In this document: piece after piece, positions 39,480 through 45,922 of the stretch
Layout of the letters: each line of letters begins with the position of its first letter
Position numbering within the stretch: position 1 is the first letter of the stretch
From: an uncultured Corynebacterium sp.
Lineage (GTDB): Bacteria; Actinomycetota; Actinomycetes; Mycobacteriales; Mycobacteriaceae
Length of the DNA: 45,922 nt
Reading direction: 5' to 3'
Assembly (NCBI RefSeq): GCF_946221105.1
Contig: NZ_CAMICL010000014.1
Span: forward strand, 1 to 45,922
Translations under genes and position numbers: made by a program
The notes under the pieces: generated by a model
The model's input: the letters and a program-made list of their open reading frames with translations, nothing else
Databases searched by the model: none
What the model was told of the DNA's origin: nothing

Positions 39480-40763
39480 ATGAAACGTGAAGAAACCGGC
39501 GGATCTTCCGTCGCCACGGCCGACAACACCGGCCGCACCGAAGAAGACGAGAACAAAAACCTCGAGGACCTCGACGTCGACGACGACAGCGAGCGCAAGG
39601 ACCCGCTCGGCTTCCTCCCCCTCGACGGCAAGGCCAAGGAGATCGCCAACTGGATCGCCGTGATCATCGGCATCTGGATCCTGCTCAACGGCGTGGGCAT
39701 GATCGGCGACGGCTTCAAGGGCATCGCCGGCGACCGCGCGGAGGAGCTGTTCTCCTTCGCCGAGAACCCGTTTGTGGGCCTGGCTATCGGCATCGTGGCC
39801 ACCGCGATCATTCAGTCCTCCTCCACCACCACCTCGATCGTGGTGGGCATGATCGCCGGCGGCCTGCCGCTGAACATCGCGATTCCGATGCTCTTCGGCG
39901 CGAACATGGGTACCTCCGTGACCTCCACCCTGGTGGCGCTTGGTCTGGCCGGTAACAAGAAGCAGTTCCAGCAGGGCTTCTCCATGGCCACCGTGCACGA
40001 CTTCTTCAACCTGATCGCCATCCTGATCTTCTTCACGCTGGAAATGCTCACCGGTTTCCTGGGCAAGACCGCGACGGCGATTGCGCCGTCGCTGTCCGGC
40101 TCCGGCGAGGGCGTGGTCTCCGGCATCTTCGAGTCCATCGGCGACTTCATCGACATGATCACCGAGCCGCTGGTGGGCCTCGCCGGCAGCCTGGTCGAGC
40201 CGCTGGGCGACGTCTGGGGCGGCGTGGTCCTGGCCGTGCTGGGCATCGTCCTGATCCTGTTTTCCATCCAGTTCATCGGCAACATCCTCAACGCGCTTCT
40301 GGTGGGCAAGGCGCAGGACATCCTGTACGCAGCACTGGGCAAGAACGCCTTTGTGGGCGTGCTCTCCGGTGCCGCCATCACCACCCTGGTGCAGTCCTCC
40401 TCCACCACCACCGCACTGACCGTGCCGCTGGCCGCCTCCGGCAAGTTCAAGGTGCGCACCCTGTTCCCGTTCGTGGTCGGCGCCAACATCGGCACCACCG
40501 TCACCGGCCTGATCGCCGCGTTCTCCGCCTCCGGTGCCGAAGCCGAGGCCGCGATGGCAGGTGCGCTGGTGCACACCCTGTTCAACACCTTCGCCGCGAT
40601 CCTGATCCTGGGCGTGCCGTTCTTGCGCAAGCTCCCGCCGGCCGGCTCCGACTGGCTCGCAGCCATGGCAACGAAGAACAAGCTCTACGTCTTCGCGTGG
40701 ATCGGCGGCGTGTTCTTCCTTATCCCGATTCTGGCCGTGTTCATCTCCAACGCACTCTCCTAA
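39480..40763 (+). CDS. Na+/phosphate cotransporter (NptA family)
   Basis: A 427-residue membrane protein of the Na/Pi-cotransporter II family (PF02690), moving phosphate with Na+. It has the two inverted repeats with the diagnostic QSSS motif (IIQSSSTTTSIVVG near 104-117 and LVQSSSTTTALTV near 302-314), each followed by a GANMGTSVT or GANIGTTVTG block. A strongly acidic cytoplasmic N-terminus (~1-42) precedes the first helix. ATG 39480 was chosen because the sequence becomes protein-like there. Followed after 12 nt by the next gene, with AAGGAG. Confidence 0.9.
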   Translation: MKREETGGSSVATADNTGRTEEDENKNLEDLDVDDDSERKDPLGFLPLDGKAKEIANWIAVIIGIWILLNGVGMIGDGFKGIAGDRAEELFSFAENPFVGLAIGIVATAIIQSSSTTTSIVVGMIAGGLPLNIAIPMLFGANMGTSVTSTLVALGLAGNKKQFQQGFSMATVHDFFNLIAILIFFTLEMLTGFLGKTATAIAPSLSGSGEGVVSGIFESIGDFIDMITEPLVGLAGSLVEPLGDVWGGVVLAVLGIVLILFSIQFIGNILNALLVGKAQDILYAALGKNAFVGVLSGAAITTLVQSSSTTTALTVPLAASGKFKVRTLFPFVVGANIGTTVTGLIAAFSASGAEAEAAMAGALVHTLFNTFAAILILGVPFLRKLPPAGSDWLAAMATKNKLYVFAWIGGVFFLIPILAVFISNALS

Positions 40764-40775
40764 GGAGCCCCCGAA

Positions 40776-41138
40776 ATGACTACTCCCGAGAACCCGACCA
40801 ACGCTTCTGGCGAGACCCCCGACCTGTCCCCGCTGGCGCAGGATCTGATCAACCGCGAAGCCCCCGACGCCGAGCTGCACGCGCTGCTGCACGAGCTGGA
40901 GGAGACCGCGGATGAGCTGCGCGACGAGCTGCAGGCCCGCCTGGGCAACCGCGACAAGCTGGAGGGCGAACAGGCCCGCGCCCACCGCAAAATCAACCCG
41001 AACGTCACGCCGGAGCAGGAGGAAGAACTGAAGAACTTCCCCGAGTACTGGGCAAACTCCAAGGGCTCCTGGAGCAACCTGTTCAAGCTGCTGCGCGAGC
41101 TGCGCAACGAGATGCGGGAGGGCAAGGGTAATGCGTAA
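40776..41138 (+). CDS. Small coiled-coil protein between phosphate transport genes
   Basis: A 120-residue acidic cytoplasmic protein with no membrane segment. The middle (ELHALLHELEETADELRDEL) is strongly helical with heptad-like leucines, and the C-terminal region ends LFKLLRELRNEMREGKGNA. Family not recognised. It follows the Na/Pi cotransporter by 12 nt and overlaps the PstS-like gene by 8 nt, so it is co-translated with phosphate transport proteins and may regulate or bridge them (inference). Confidence 0.65.
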   Translation: MTTPENPTNASGETPDLSPLAQDLINREAPDAELHALLHELEETADELRDELQARLGNRDKLEGEQARAHRKINPNVTPEQEEELKNFPEYWANSKGSWSNLFKLLRELRNEMREGKGNA

Positions 41139-42069
41139 ACGACTCACCGCCACCGCCGCACTGGCCGCCGTCGCTGCCCTGGCCGTCGGCTGCGGCAACG
41201 ACACCACCCCGGGCGAGGACGCCATCAAGGTCACCGGCTCCTCCACCGTCGAGCCGATCACCAGCTACATGGCCAACCGCTACGACTTCGACGTGGACAT
41301 CGACGCGGTCGGCTCCACCGACGGCTTCGAGGTGTTTTGCGCCGGCGACGCCGACATCAACGACGCCTCCGTGGCCATCCCCGGTGCCGGCGCGGACGTG
41401 GACTACCAGAAGCAGTGCGCCGATGCCGGCGTGAACTTCATCGAGCTGCCCATCGCTTTGGACGCCATCACGCTGGTCAAGCACCGCGACAACGACTGGG
41501 CCCAAGACCTTTCCATCCAGCAGCTGCACGACATCTGGGCGAAGGACTCTTCCGTGACCAAGTGGTCGGACATCGACCCGTCCTGGCCGGACGAGGAAAT
41601 CACCCTCTACGGCCGCCCGGACGGCTCCGGCACCCTGGGCGTGTTCGAGCAGCTCGTGCTCGACGGCGACGAGATCCGCGACGACTACCAGTCCACCGAC
41701 GACATCCAGGAGCTGTCCAAGTGGGTCTCCGAGGACGTCAACGGCTTGAGCTTCATGGGCATCGGCAACTACCTGGCCACCGAGGACCCGACACGCAACC
41801 GCATCGACAACGTGCTTGTCGACGGCATCGCCCCGACCGCCGATGAGGCAAAGAGCGGCAACTACCCGCTGGCGCGCCCGCTGTTCATCTACGTCAACGA
41901 GGACTCCGCCAAGCGCGACGACGTCAACGAGTTCGTCACCACCTACCTGGACAAGGTCGAAGCCGTGCTGCCGCGCGTGTACTTCTACCAGCTGCAGGAA
42001 GACGAGTACGACAGGGCGAAGAAGCGCTACGAGGACCGCGAAACCGGCGCTGACGAGCGCTGGCAGTAA
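41131..42069 (+). CDS. PstS-like phosphate-binding lipoprotein
   Basis: A 312-residue lipoprotein with a signal peptide (MRKRLTATAALAAVAALAVGC) and lipobox AVGC, anchoring it outside the membrane. The mature part has the phosphate-binding PBP loops TGSSTVEPIT near 31-40 and GRPDGSGTLGVFEQ near 165-178, as in PstS and SphX. No pstCAB genes are beside it; instead it lies with an NptA-type cotransporter and a small coiled-coil protein. Start ATG, 8-nt overlap with the previous gene. Confidence 0.85.
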   Translation: MRKRLTATAALAAVAALAVGCGNDTTPGEDAIKVTGSSTVEPITSYMANRYDFDVDIDAVGSTDGFEVFCAGDADINDASVAIPGAGADVDYQKQCADAGVNFIELPIALDAITLVKHRDNDWAQDLSIQQLHDIWAKDSSVTKWSDIDPSWPDEEITLYGRPDGSGTLGVFEQLVLDGDEIRDDYQSTDDIQELSKWVSEDVNGLSFMGIGNYLATEDPTRNRIDNVLVDGIAPTADEAKSGNYPLARPLFIYVNEDSAKRDDVNEFVTTYLDKVEAVLPRVYFYQLQEDEYDRAKKRYEDRETGADERWQ

Positions 42070-42092
42070 GCCACCTTCACTGCTTTCCGCCG

Positions 42093-42125
42093 CGCCCCGG
42101 ACGTGCATGACAGCCGTCCGGGGCG
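42093..42125 (+). terminator. Hairpin terminator after the PstS-like gene
   Basis: CGCCCCGGACG (42093-42103) and CGTCCGGGGCG (42115-42125) form a perfect 11-bp stem around an 11-nt loop. The following TTACTAT is not a strong U-run; it also serves as the next gene's -10 box. Confidence 0.7.
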
Positions 42126-42126
42126 T

Positions 42127-42132
42127 TACTAT
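42127..42132 (+). promoter_or_regulatory. -10 box of a probable leaderless DUF1707-gene transcript
   Basis: TACTAT with a 7-nt gap to GTG 42140. It lies immediately after the hairpin of the upstream operon. Confidence 0.5.
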
Positions 42133-42139
42133 GTCCGGC

Positions 42140-42748
42140 GTGAGCACCCCCTACGGCAACTTCAGAATCGGCGACCAGGAGCGCATGGACGCCATGGACA
42201 CCCTCGGCCGCGCACTCGGCGAGGGCCGGCTCAACATGGGCGAGTTCGACGACCGCTGCCGGCAAGTCGCCGAAGCGCAGGTCCACTCCGACCTCGAGCC
42301 AATTTTGGGGGATCTGCCGCCGCAGCCGGCCGCTAGCGCCGTCGAGAGGCAAGAAGTGCACTCGGGCGACGTGTTTTACAGCGGCCGCGAGATTATGCAG
42401 GCGCGCCGCTCCGGCAAGCGCATGCGCGCGGGCGTCTTCTGGCTGGGCACCGTGGGCGCGTTCGGTCTGACCGGGATTGCGCACCCGGTCTTCCTGCTGA
42501 TCATCCCCACCCTGTTCATCCTGCTGTACGTGATGAAGGTGGGCCCGGACTCCTGGTACACCCCCAGCCTGCGGCAGCTGGAGCAGCAGCGCCGCCAGGA
42601 GATCAAGCGCCGCCAGCTGGAGATCGAATCCGCCAAGGCGCACCAGCAGGCCATGATGCGGGTGCAGCGCAAGGATCAGTTCAACCAGCTGACCTCGGAT
42701 GCGCTCGATGTCGCGCAAAACACGATAAACCGCTTCCGCAAGAACTAA
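42140..42748 (+). CDS. DUF1707 domain membrane protein
   Basis: A 202-residue protein beginning with a DUF1707 (SHOCT-like) domain: FRIGDQERMDAMDTLGRALGEGRLNMGEFDDRC, near 7-39. A hydrophobic region with one or two helices (~100-135) and a Gln/Arg-rich helix (QQRRQEIKRRQLEIESAKAHQQ) follow. DUF1707 proteins are actinobacterial membrane-associated proteins of unknown role. GTG 42140 is chosen because TACTAT lies 7 nt upstream; an in-frame ATG at 42131 overlaps that -10 box. Confidence 0.75.
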   Translation: MSTPYGNFRIGDQERMDAMDTLGRALGEGRLNMGEFDDRCRQVAEAQVHSDLEPILGDLPPQPAASAVERQEVHSGDVFYSGREIMQARRSGKRMRAGVFWLGTVGAFGLTGIAHPVFLLIIPTLFILLYVMKVGPDSWYTPSLRQLEQQRRQEIKRRQLEIESAKAHQQAMMRVQRKDQFNQLTSDALDVAQNTINRFRKN

Positions 42749-42755
42749 AGAGGCC

Positions 42756-42761
42756 TACAGT
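42756..42761 (+). promoter_or_regulatory. -10 box of a probable leaderless alaT transcript
   Basis: TACAGT with an 8-nt gap to ATG 42770. Confidence 0.4.
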
Positions 42762-42769
42762 GGTGTGGC

Positions 42770-44011
42770 ATGAGTGAGCCACTGCAAAAGCACCGCCATT
42801 TCGACCAAGCGGACAAACTGAAGAACGTCTTCTACGACATCCGCGGGCCGGTGACCGCCACCGCGGAGAAGATGGAGCGCGACGGCCACACCATTTTGAA
42901 GCTCAACACCGGTAACCCGGCCGTCTTCGGCTTTGAGGCGCCGGACGTGATCATGCGCGACATGATTGCCAACCTGCCCACTTCCCAGGGCTACACCACC
43001 TCCAAGGGCATCACCTCGGCTCGGCGCGCGGTGGTCACGCGCTACGAGATGATCGACGGTTTCCCACCCTTCGACATCGACGACGTCTACCTGGGCAACG
43101 GCGTGTCCGAGCTGATCAGCATGACCACTCAGGCGCTGCTCAACGACGGCGACGAAATCCTCATCCCCGCCCCCGACTACCCGCTGTGGACCGCAGCGTC
43201 CACGCTCGCCGGCGGCAAGGTCGTGCACTACATGTGCGACGAGGAGGACAACTGGAATCCCTCGCTCGAGGACATCCGCTCCAAGGTCACCGACCGCACC
43301 AAGGCGATCGTGGTGATCAACCCCAACAACCCCACCGGCGCCGTGTACTCGCGCGAGGTGCTCGAAGGCATCGCCAACATCGCCCGCGAGCACGAGCTCA
43401 TGGTGCTCTCCGACGAGATTTACGACCGCGTGCTTTACGACGGAGCTTCGCACATCTCCATGGCAGAAATCGCCCCCGACCTGCTGTGCATCACCTTCAA
43501 CGGCCTGTCCAAGGCCTACCGGGTGTGCGGCTACCGCGCCGGCTGGATGGTGATCACGGGGCCGCGCCGCCGCGCCAAGGGCTTCATCGAAGGCCTTGAT
43601 TTGCTGTCGGGCACCCGGTTGTGCGCGAACGTGCCCGGACAGCACGCCATCCAGGTGGCACTGGGCGGACGGCAGTCCATCTACGAGCTCACCGCCGAGG
43701 GCGGGCGCCTGCACAAGCAGCGCAACGTCGCAGTGCGGAAGCTCCGCGAGATCCCGGGGATCTCCGTGGTGGAGCCGAAGGGTGCGCTGTACTGCTTCCC
43801 CAAGATCGACGCGGAGATGTACAACATCCACGACGACGAGAAGTTCATGCTGGACCTGCTCAAATCCGAAAAGATCCTGATGGTCCAGGGCACCGGCTTC
43901 AACTACCCCACCCCGGACCACTTCCGCGTGGTCACCTTGCCTTGGGCGTCACAGCTGGAAAACGCCATCGAGCGCCTGGGCAACTTCCTGGCGGACTACC
44001 ACCAGCACTAG
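42770..44011 (+). CDS. alaT: Pyridoxal-phosphate aminotransferase, alanine aminotransferase AlaT
   Basis: A 413-residue class I aminotransferase that interconverts alanine/pyruvate and glutamate/2-oxoglutarate; relatives also use 2-aminobutyrate. Motifs: NPNNPTGAVYS near 184-194, SDEIYDRVLYDG near 213-224, and the PLP Lys in FNGLSKAYRVCGYRAGW near 243-259. The N-terminal HRHFDQADKLKNVFYDIRGPV is typical of AlaT of Actinobacteria. Start ATG, TACAGT 8 nt upstream. Confidence 0.92.
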   Translation: MSEPLQKHRHFDQADKLKNVFYDIRGPVTATAEKMERDGHTILKLNTGNPAVFGFEAPDVIMRDMIANLPTSQGYTTSKGITSARRAVVTRYEMIDGFPPFDIDDVYLGNGVSELISMTTQALLNDGDEILIPAPDYPLWTAASTLAGGKVVHYMCDEEDNWNPSLEDIRSKVTDRTKAIVVINPNNPTGAVYSREVLEGIANIAREHELMVLSDEIYDRVLYDGASHISMAEIAPDLLCITFNGLSKAYRVCGYRAGWMVITGPRRRAKGFIEGLDLLSGTRLCANVPGQHAIQVALGGRQSIYELTAEGGRLHKQRNVAVRKLREIPGISVVEPKGALYCFPKIDAEMYNIHDDEKFMLDLLKSEKILMVQGTGFNYPTPDHFRVVTLPWASQLENAIERLGNFLADYHQH

Positions 44012-44037
44012 GGGTTCCGGCGGTGGCTTAGACGAGG

Positions 44038-44043
44038 TATCCT
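44038..44043 (+). promoter_or_regulatory. -10 box of a probable leaderless antitoxin transcript
   Basis: TATCCT with a 6-nt gap to ATG 44050. Confidence 0.4.
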
Positions 44044-44049
44044 GCGCAT

Positions 44050-44277
44050 ATGACTTCCGTGCCCGTCCCGAGGGAGGCGTTCCGCGATAACGCGCGAACC
44101 CTCCGTCAGGCGATGCGCGAAGCAGCGCAAACATCATCGGCGAATGTTGTTCTTTCCCATCGCCAAGCAGAAACGATTCTGCGTGTGCTGGAGAGTGCGG
44201 ATTCAGAATTCGAGCGTCGCCAGCATGTAGCTCGAAAACTTGCGGATTTCTCCAATGAAATCGGGTTCACCGAGTAG
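44050..44277 (+). CDS. Probable antitoxin of a PIN-domain toxin-antitoxin pair
   Basis: A 75-residue, mostly helical protein directly upstream of a PIN-domain protein; SHRQAETILRVLESADSEFERRQ forms its middle. Size, polar composition and position are those of VapB-like antitoxins, but no specific DNA-binding family is recognised. The stop is 19 nt before the toxin start chosen here. It is less GC-rich than neighbouring genes, suggesting acquisition. Confidence 0.65.
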   Translation: MTSVPVPREAFRDNARTLRQAMREAAQTSSANVVLSHRQAETILRVLESADSEFERRQHVARKLADFSNEIGFTE

Positions 44278-44296
44278 ACGGATCCCGCGACGATGC

Positions 44297-44854
44297 GTGC
44301 CGGTCACCTTCGTCGATGCCAACATTCTCTTCTCTCGTGTCCTCAGAGACTACTTTCTCTACAGCGCACACATGGGTGCGCTGGAGCTTCGATGGAGCCA
44401 AGAGGTCCTGGATGAAATGTCGCGAAACCTCCGTGCCTCCATCGGCCTCAATGAATTCGATACTCGCCGGTTAGAAGAACTCATGAACGAGTTCCTTCCC
44501 GATGCGAAACTCAAAAGCCCAGTGTCCGAAGACGTGGTCCCCCGCAACGTGGATGTCCACCCGAAAGACCGCCACGTACTTGCAGCTGCGCTAAGCACTG
44601 ACGCAGACATATTGCTCACCGACAACACGAAAGATTTTCCCGCTGAATGGATGACCCGCAAAGGCATCGATCTCGTTCAGTCCTCAGCAATGATCACCCG
44701 TCTTCTGGCGGACTTCCCGCGAGAATTTCGTGAAGCACACTTTCTCTGCGTAGAACTCTCCGCTTCTAAGGACGGAGAGACGGTCCTCAGCCAACTAGAG
44801 AAAGCGACGAGCCCTGGCACGGCAGCCAAGGTTCGAAGGTTCGTACGCCCATAA
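44297..44854 (+). CDS. PIN-domain ribonuclease toxin (VapC-like)
   Basis: A 185-residue PIN-domain protein. The N-terminus VTFVDANILFSR carries the first catalytic Asp, VDVHPKDRHVLAAAL near 95-109 a second, and DILLTDNTKDFP near 115-126 the third acidic cluster. PIN toxins cleave tRNA, rRNA or mRNA with Mg2+ or Mn2+. GTG 44297 is preferred since the PIN fold starts right after it; in-frame ATGs at 44240 and 44255 would overlap the antitoxin gene. About 60 residues follow the PIN core. It converges with the ABC-F gene, 3 bp apart. Confidence 0.78.
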   Translation: MPVTFVDANILFSRVLRDYFLYSAHMGALELRWSQEVLDEMSRNLRASIGLNEFDTRRLEELMNEFLPDAKLKSPVSEDVVPRNVDVHPKDRHVLAAALSTDADILLTDNTKDFPAEWMTRKGIDLVQSSAMITRLLADFPREFREAHFLCVELSASKDGETVLSQLEKATSPGTAAKVRRFVRP

Positions 44855-44857
44855 CAG

Positions 44858-45922
44858 TCAACTGCACTGCAAGGTCTCGATGGTGACTTCGCGGGTGAGA
44901 CCTATTCGCGCACAGAAATCCTCGTCATGGCTGACCAGGACGATCGCACCGGCGTAGCTGTCCAGTGCGGAGACGAGCCAGTCCACTGTGGAAATGTCGA
45001 TATTGTTGGTGGGCTCGTCGAGAAGCAATAGCTTCGGGGCTGGGTGAGAAAGCAGGATACGGGCGAGCTCAACGCGGAATCGCTCCCCGCCGGACAGCGT
45101 GCCAACGGGGGCGTGCACGGTGTCGTTCTGAAACAGCAGCTGCGCAAGTTGGTCGCGGATATACTGCGGCTCTGCCTCGAGGTTGGTTTGCGTCACCAGC
45201 TCCAGCACCGTCAGCTCTGGGTTGAGCGTAATGCGCTGGCGAAGGTAACCCATGTCGTCGATGACGTAGCCTGCCTGCCCACTCGCGATGGAGTTGAGCA
45301 GCGTAGTCTTGCCGCTTCCGTTAGGACCGGTAATGTGCACCCGCTCGGGACCTACGACTGTCAGTCCGGGAATGTCCAAGACCCGGGTACCATTGGGCAG
45401 CTCGGTGCCGGGCAAATCGATAAAGACAGCTTGATCATCGCGGACTTTTTCCTGGGCTTTGTTGTAGGCGGCGAGCGCGCCCTCCACCGCTCCTGCGTGG
45501 GCCGACCCCCGTCTCGCCGCAGTCTTTTCAGACCTGTCCTTGTCCAATCCCATCGCCATGCCGGGCTTGCGCTTCGAGGCGGCGAACTTCTTTCCACGGC
45601 GCGCATCCCGATCGATGCGTGTCAGCATCGCTTCCCGCTCCTTGACCTGCTTGCGGTGGTTCGCTTTTGCGTCCCTCACCCCGCGTATCGCTGATTCCTG
45701 CTCCTGCGCGAGCGTCTCCTTGTATGCGGAAAAGTTGCCGGAGAACATTCGCAGCCGGCCGTCGTGCAGCTCAGCAATTTCGGTGGCGCTCTGCAGCAAG
45801 TCGCGATCATGACTTGCGACGAGCACAGGTACCGACGCCGCCTCCAGCACCCGTATGAGTTGCTCTTTCGCGTGGTGGTCGAGGTTGTTTGTTGGCTCAT
45901 CCAAGACAACGAAGTCGGGGGC
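44858..45922 (-). CDS. ABC-F family ATPase (N-terminal part beyond the window)
   Basis: A partial gene; the 5' end is outside the right edge. It begins in the first ATPase domain at APDFVVLDEPTNNLDHH (Walker B and D-loop), then the linker with many Lys/Arg (~85-150, the tRNA-facing region in ABC-F). The second ATPase domain has Walker A GPNGSGKTTLLN, signature TLSGGERFRVELA and Walker B KLLLLDEPTNNIDIST. There are no membrane segments. ABC-F proteins act on the ribosome, some giving antibiotic resistance; which type this is cannot be said. GC is lower than in the metabolic genes nearby. Confidence 0.88.
   Translation of the reverse strand, partial: APDFVVLDEPTNNLDHHAKEQLIRVLEAASVPVLVASHDRDLLQSATEIAELHDGRLRMFSGNFSAYKETLAQEQESAIRGVRDAKANHRKQVKEREAMLTRIDRDARRGKKFAASKRKPGMAMGLDKDRSEKTAARRGSAHAGAVEGALAAYNKAQEKVRDDQAVFIDLPGTELPNGTRVLDIPGLTVVGPERVHITGPNGSGKTTLLNSIASGQAGYVIDDMGYLRQRITLNPELTVLELVTQTNLEAEPQYIRDQLAQLLFQNDTVHAPVGTLSGGERFRVELARILLSHPAPKLLLLDEPTNNIDISTVDWLVSALDSYAGAIVLVSHDEDFCARIGLTREVTIETLQCS

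Overview
The window is high-GC actinobacterial chromosome and almost certainly comes from a Corynebacterium. No species can be named from sequence alone. The evidence is gene order known from Corynebacterium glutamicum: an ald-hspR-dnaJ-grpE-dnaK block, a divergent fpr2 / cysI-cysX-cysH-cysD-cysN-cysY-cysZ sulfate assimilation cluster, a quinone-dependent pyruvate dehydrogenase, and trmH-pyrE near a rhodanese and clpB. Many genes also appear leaderless: a TANNNT box lies 6-8 nt before the start codon, which is common in actinobacteria.

Left part (1-5.3 kb): a leftward gene just enters the window at its start codon. It is followed by trmH, pyrE, a membrane-anchored protein, a rhodanese-like protein with Ser in place of the catalytic Cys, a DUF4265-like protein, and convergent panB and panC.

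5.3-10.3 kb: the disaggregase gene clpB, with a SigH-type promoter overlapped by an HspR (HAIR) operator, sits between two lower-GC Abi-family genes. Both encode an RNxxxH (RX4H) HEPN ribonuclease motif, and each is preceded by a potentially structured RNA segment. This is the best candidate in the window for an unusual defence arrangement.

10.3-17.8 kb: a GltS-type glutamate symporter, a degenerate flavohaemoglobin-like protein, a nitrilase-family amidohydrolase whose start overlaps one of two inverted perfect DnaA boxes, a small helical protein coupled to a DUF1023 alpha/beta hydrolase, pqo/poxB, and two tandem paralogous membrane proteins.

17.8-24.7 kb: the last 59 bp of hspR are repeated directly 679 bp away. 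The repeats bracket a short segment with a 51-residue membrane protein and a strong terminator, which looks like a small insertion at the 3' end of hspR. Then come hspR, dnaJ, grpE and dnaK, with several HAIR sites and a SigH-type promoter, and the aldehyde dehydrogenase ald.

24.7-35.5 kb: an AI-2E/PerM-family membrane protein, a DJ-1/PfpI protein and a perfect 20-bp-stem palindrome. Next is a leftward eight-gene operon for sulfate uptake and reduction to sulfide, ending in an MTA/SAH nucleosidase gene. The divergent ferredoxin-NADP reductase gene shares an upstream region with three McbR-like sites and several dyads.

35.5-45.9 kb: a heterodimeric ABC exporter with one degenerate ATP site, preceded by GCCGATATCGGC palindromes. 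Next is a phosphate cluster (Na/Pi cotransporter, small coiled-coil protein, PstS-like lipoprotein), then a DUF1707 protein, the aminotransferase alaT, a PIN-domain toxin-antitoxin pair, and an ABC-F ATPase truncated by the right edge. No rRNA, tRNA, CRISPR array, transposase or integrase was recognised.
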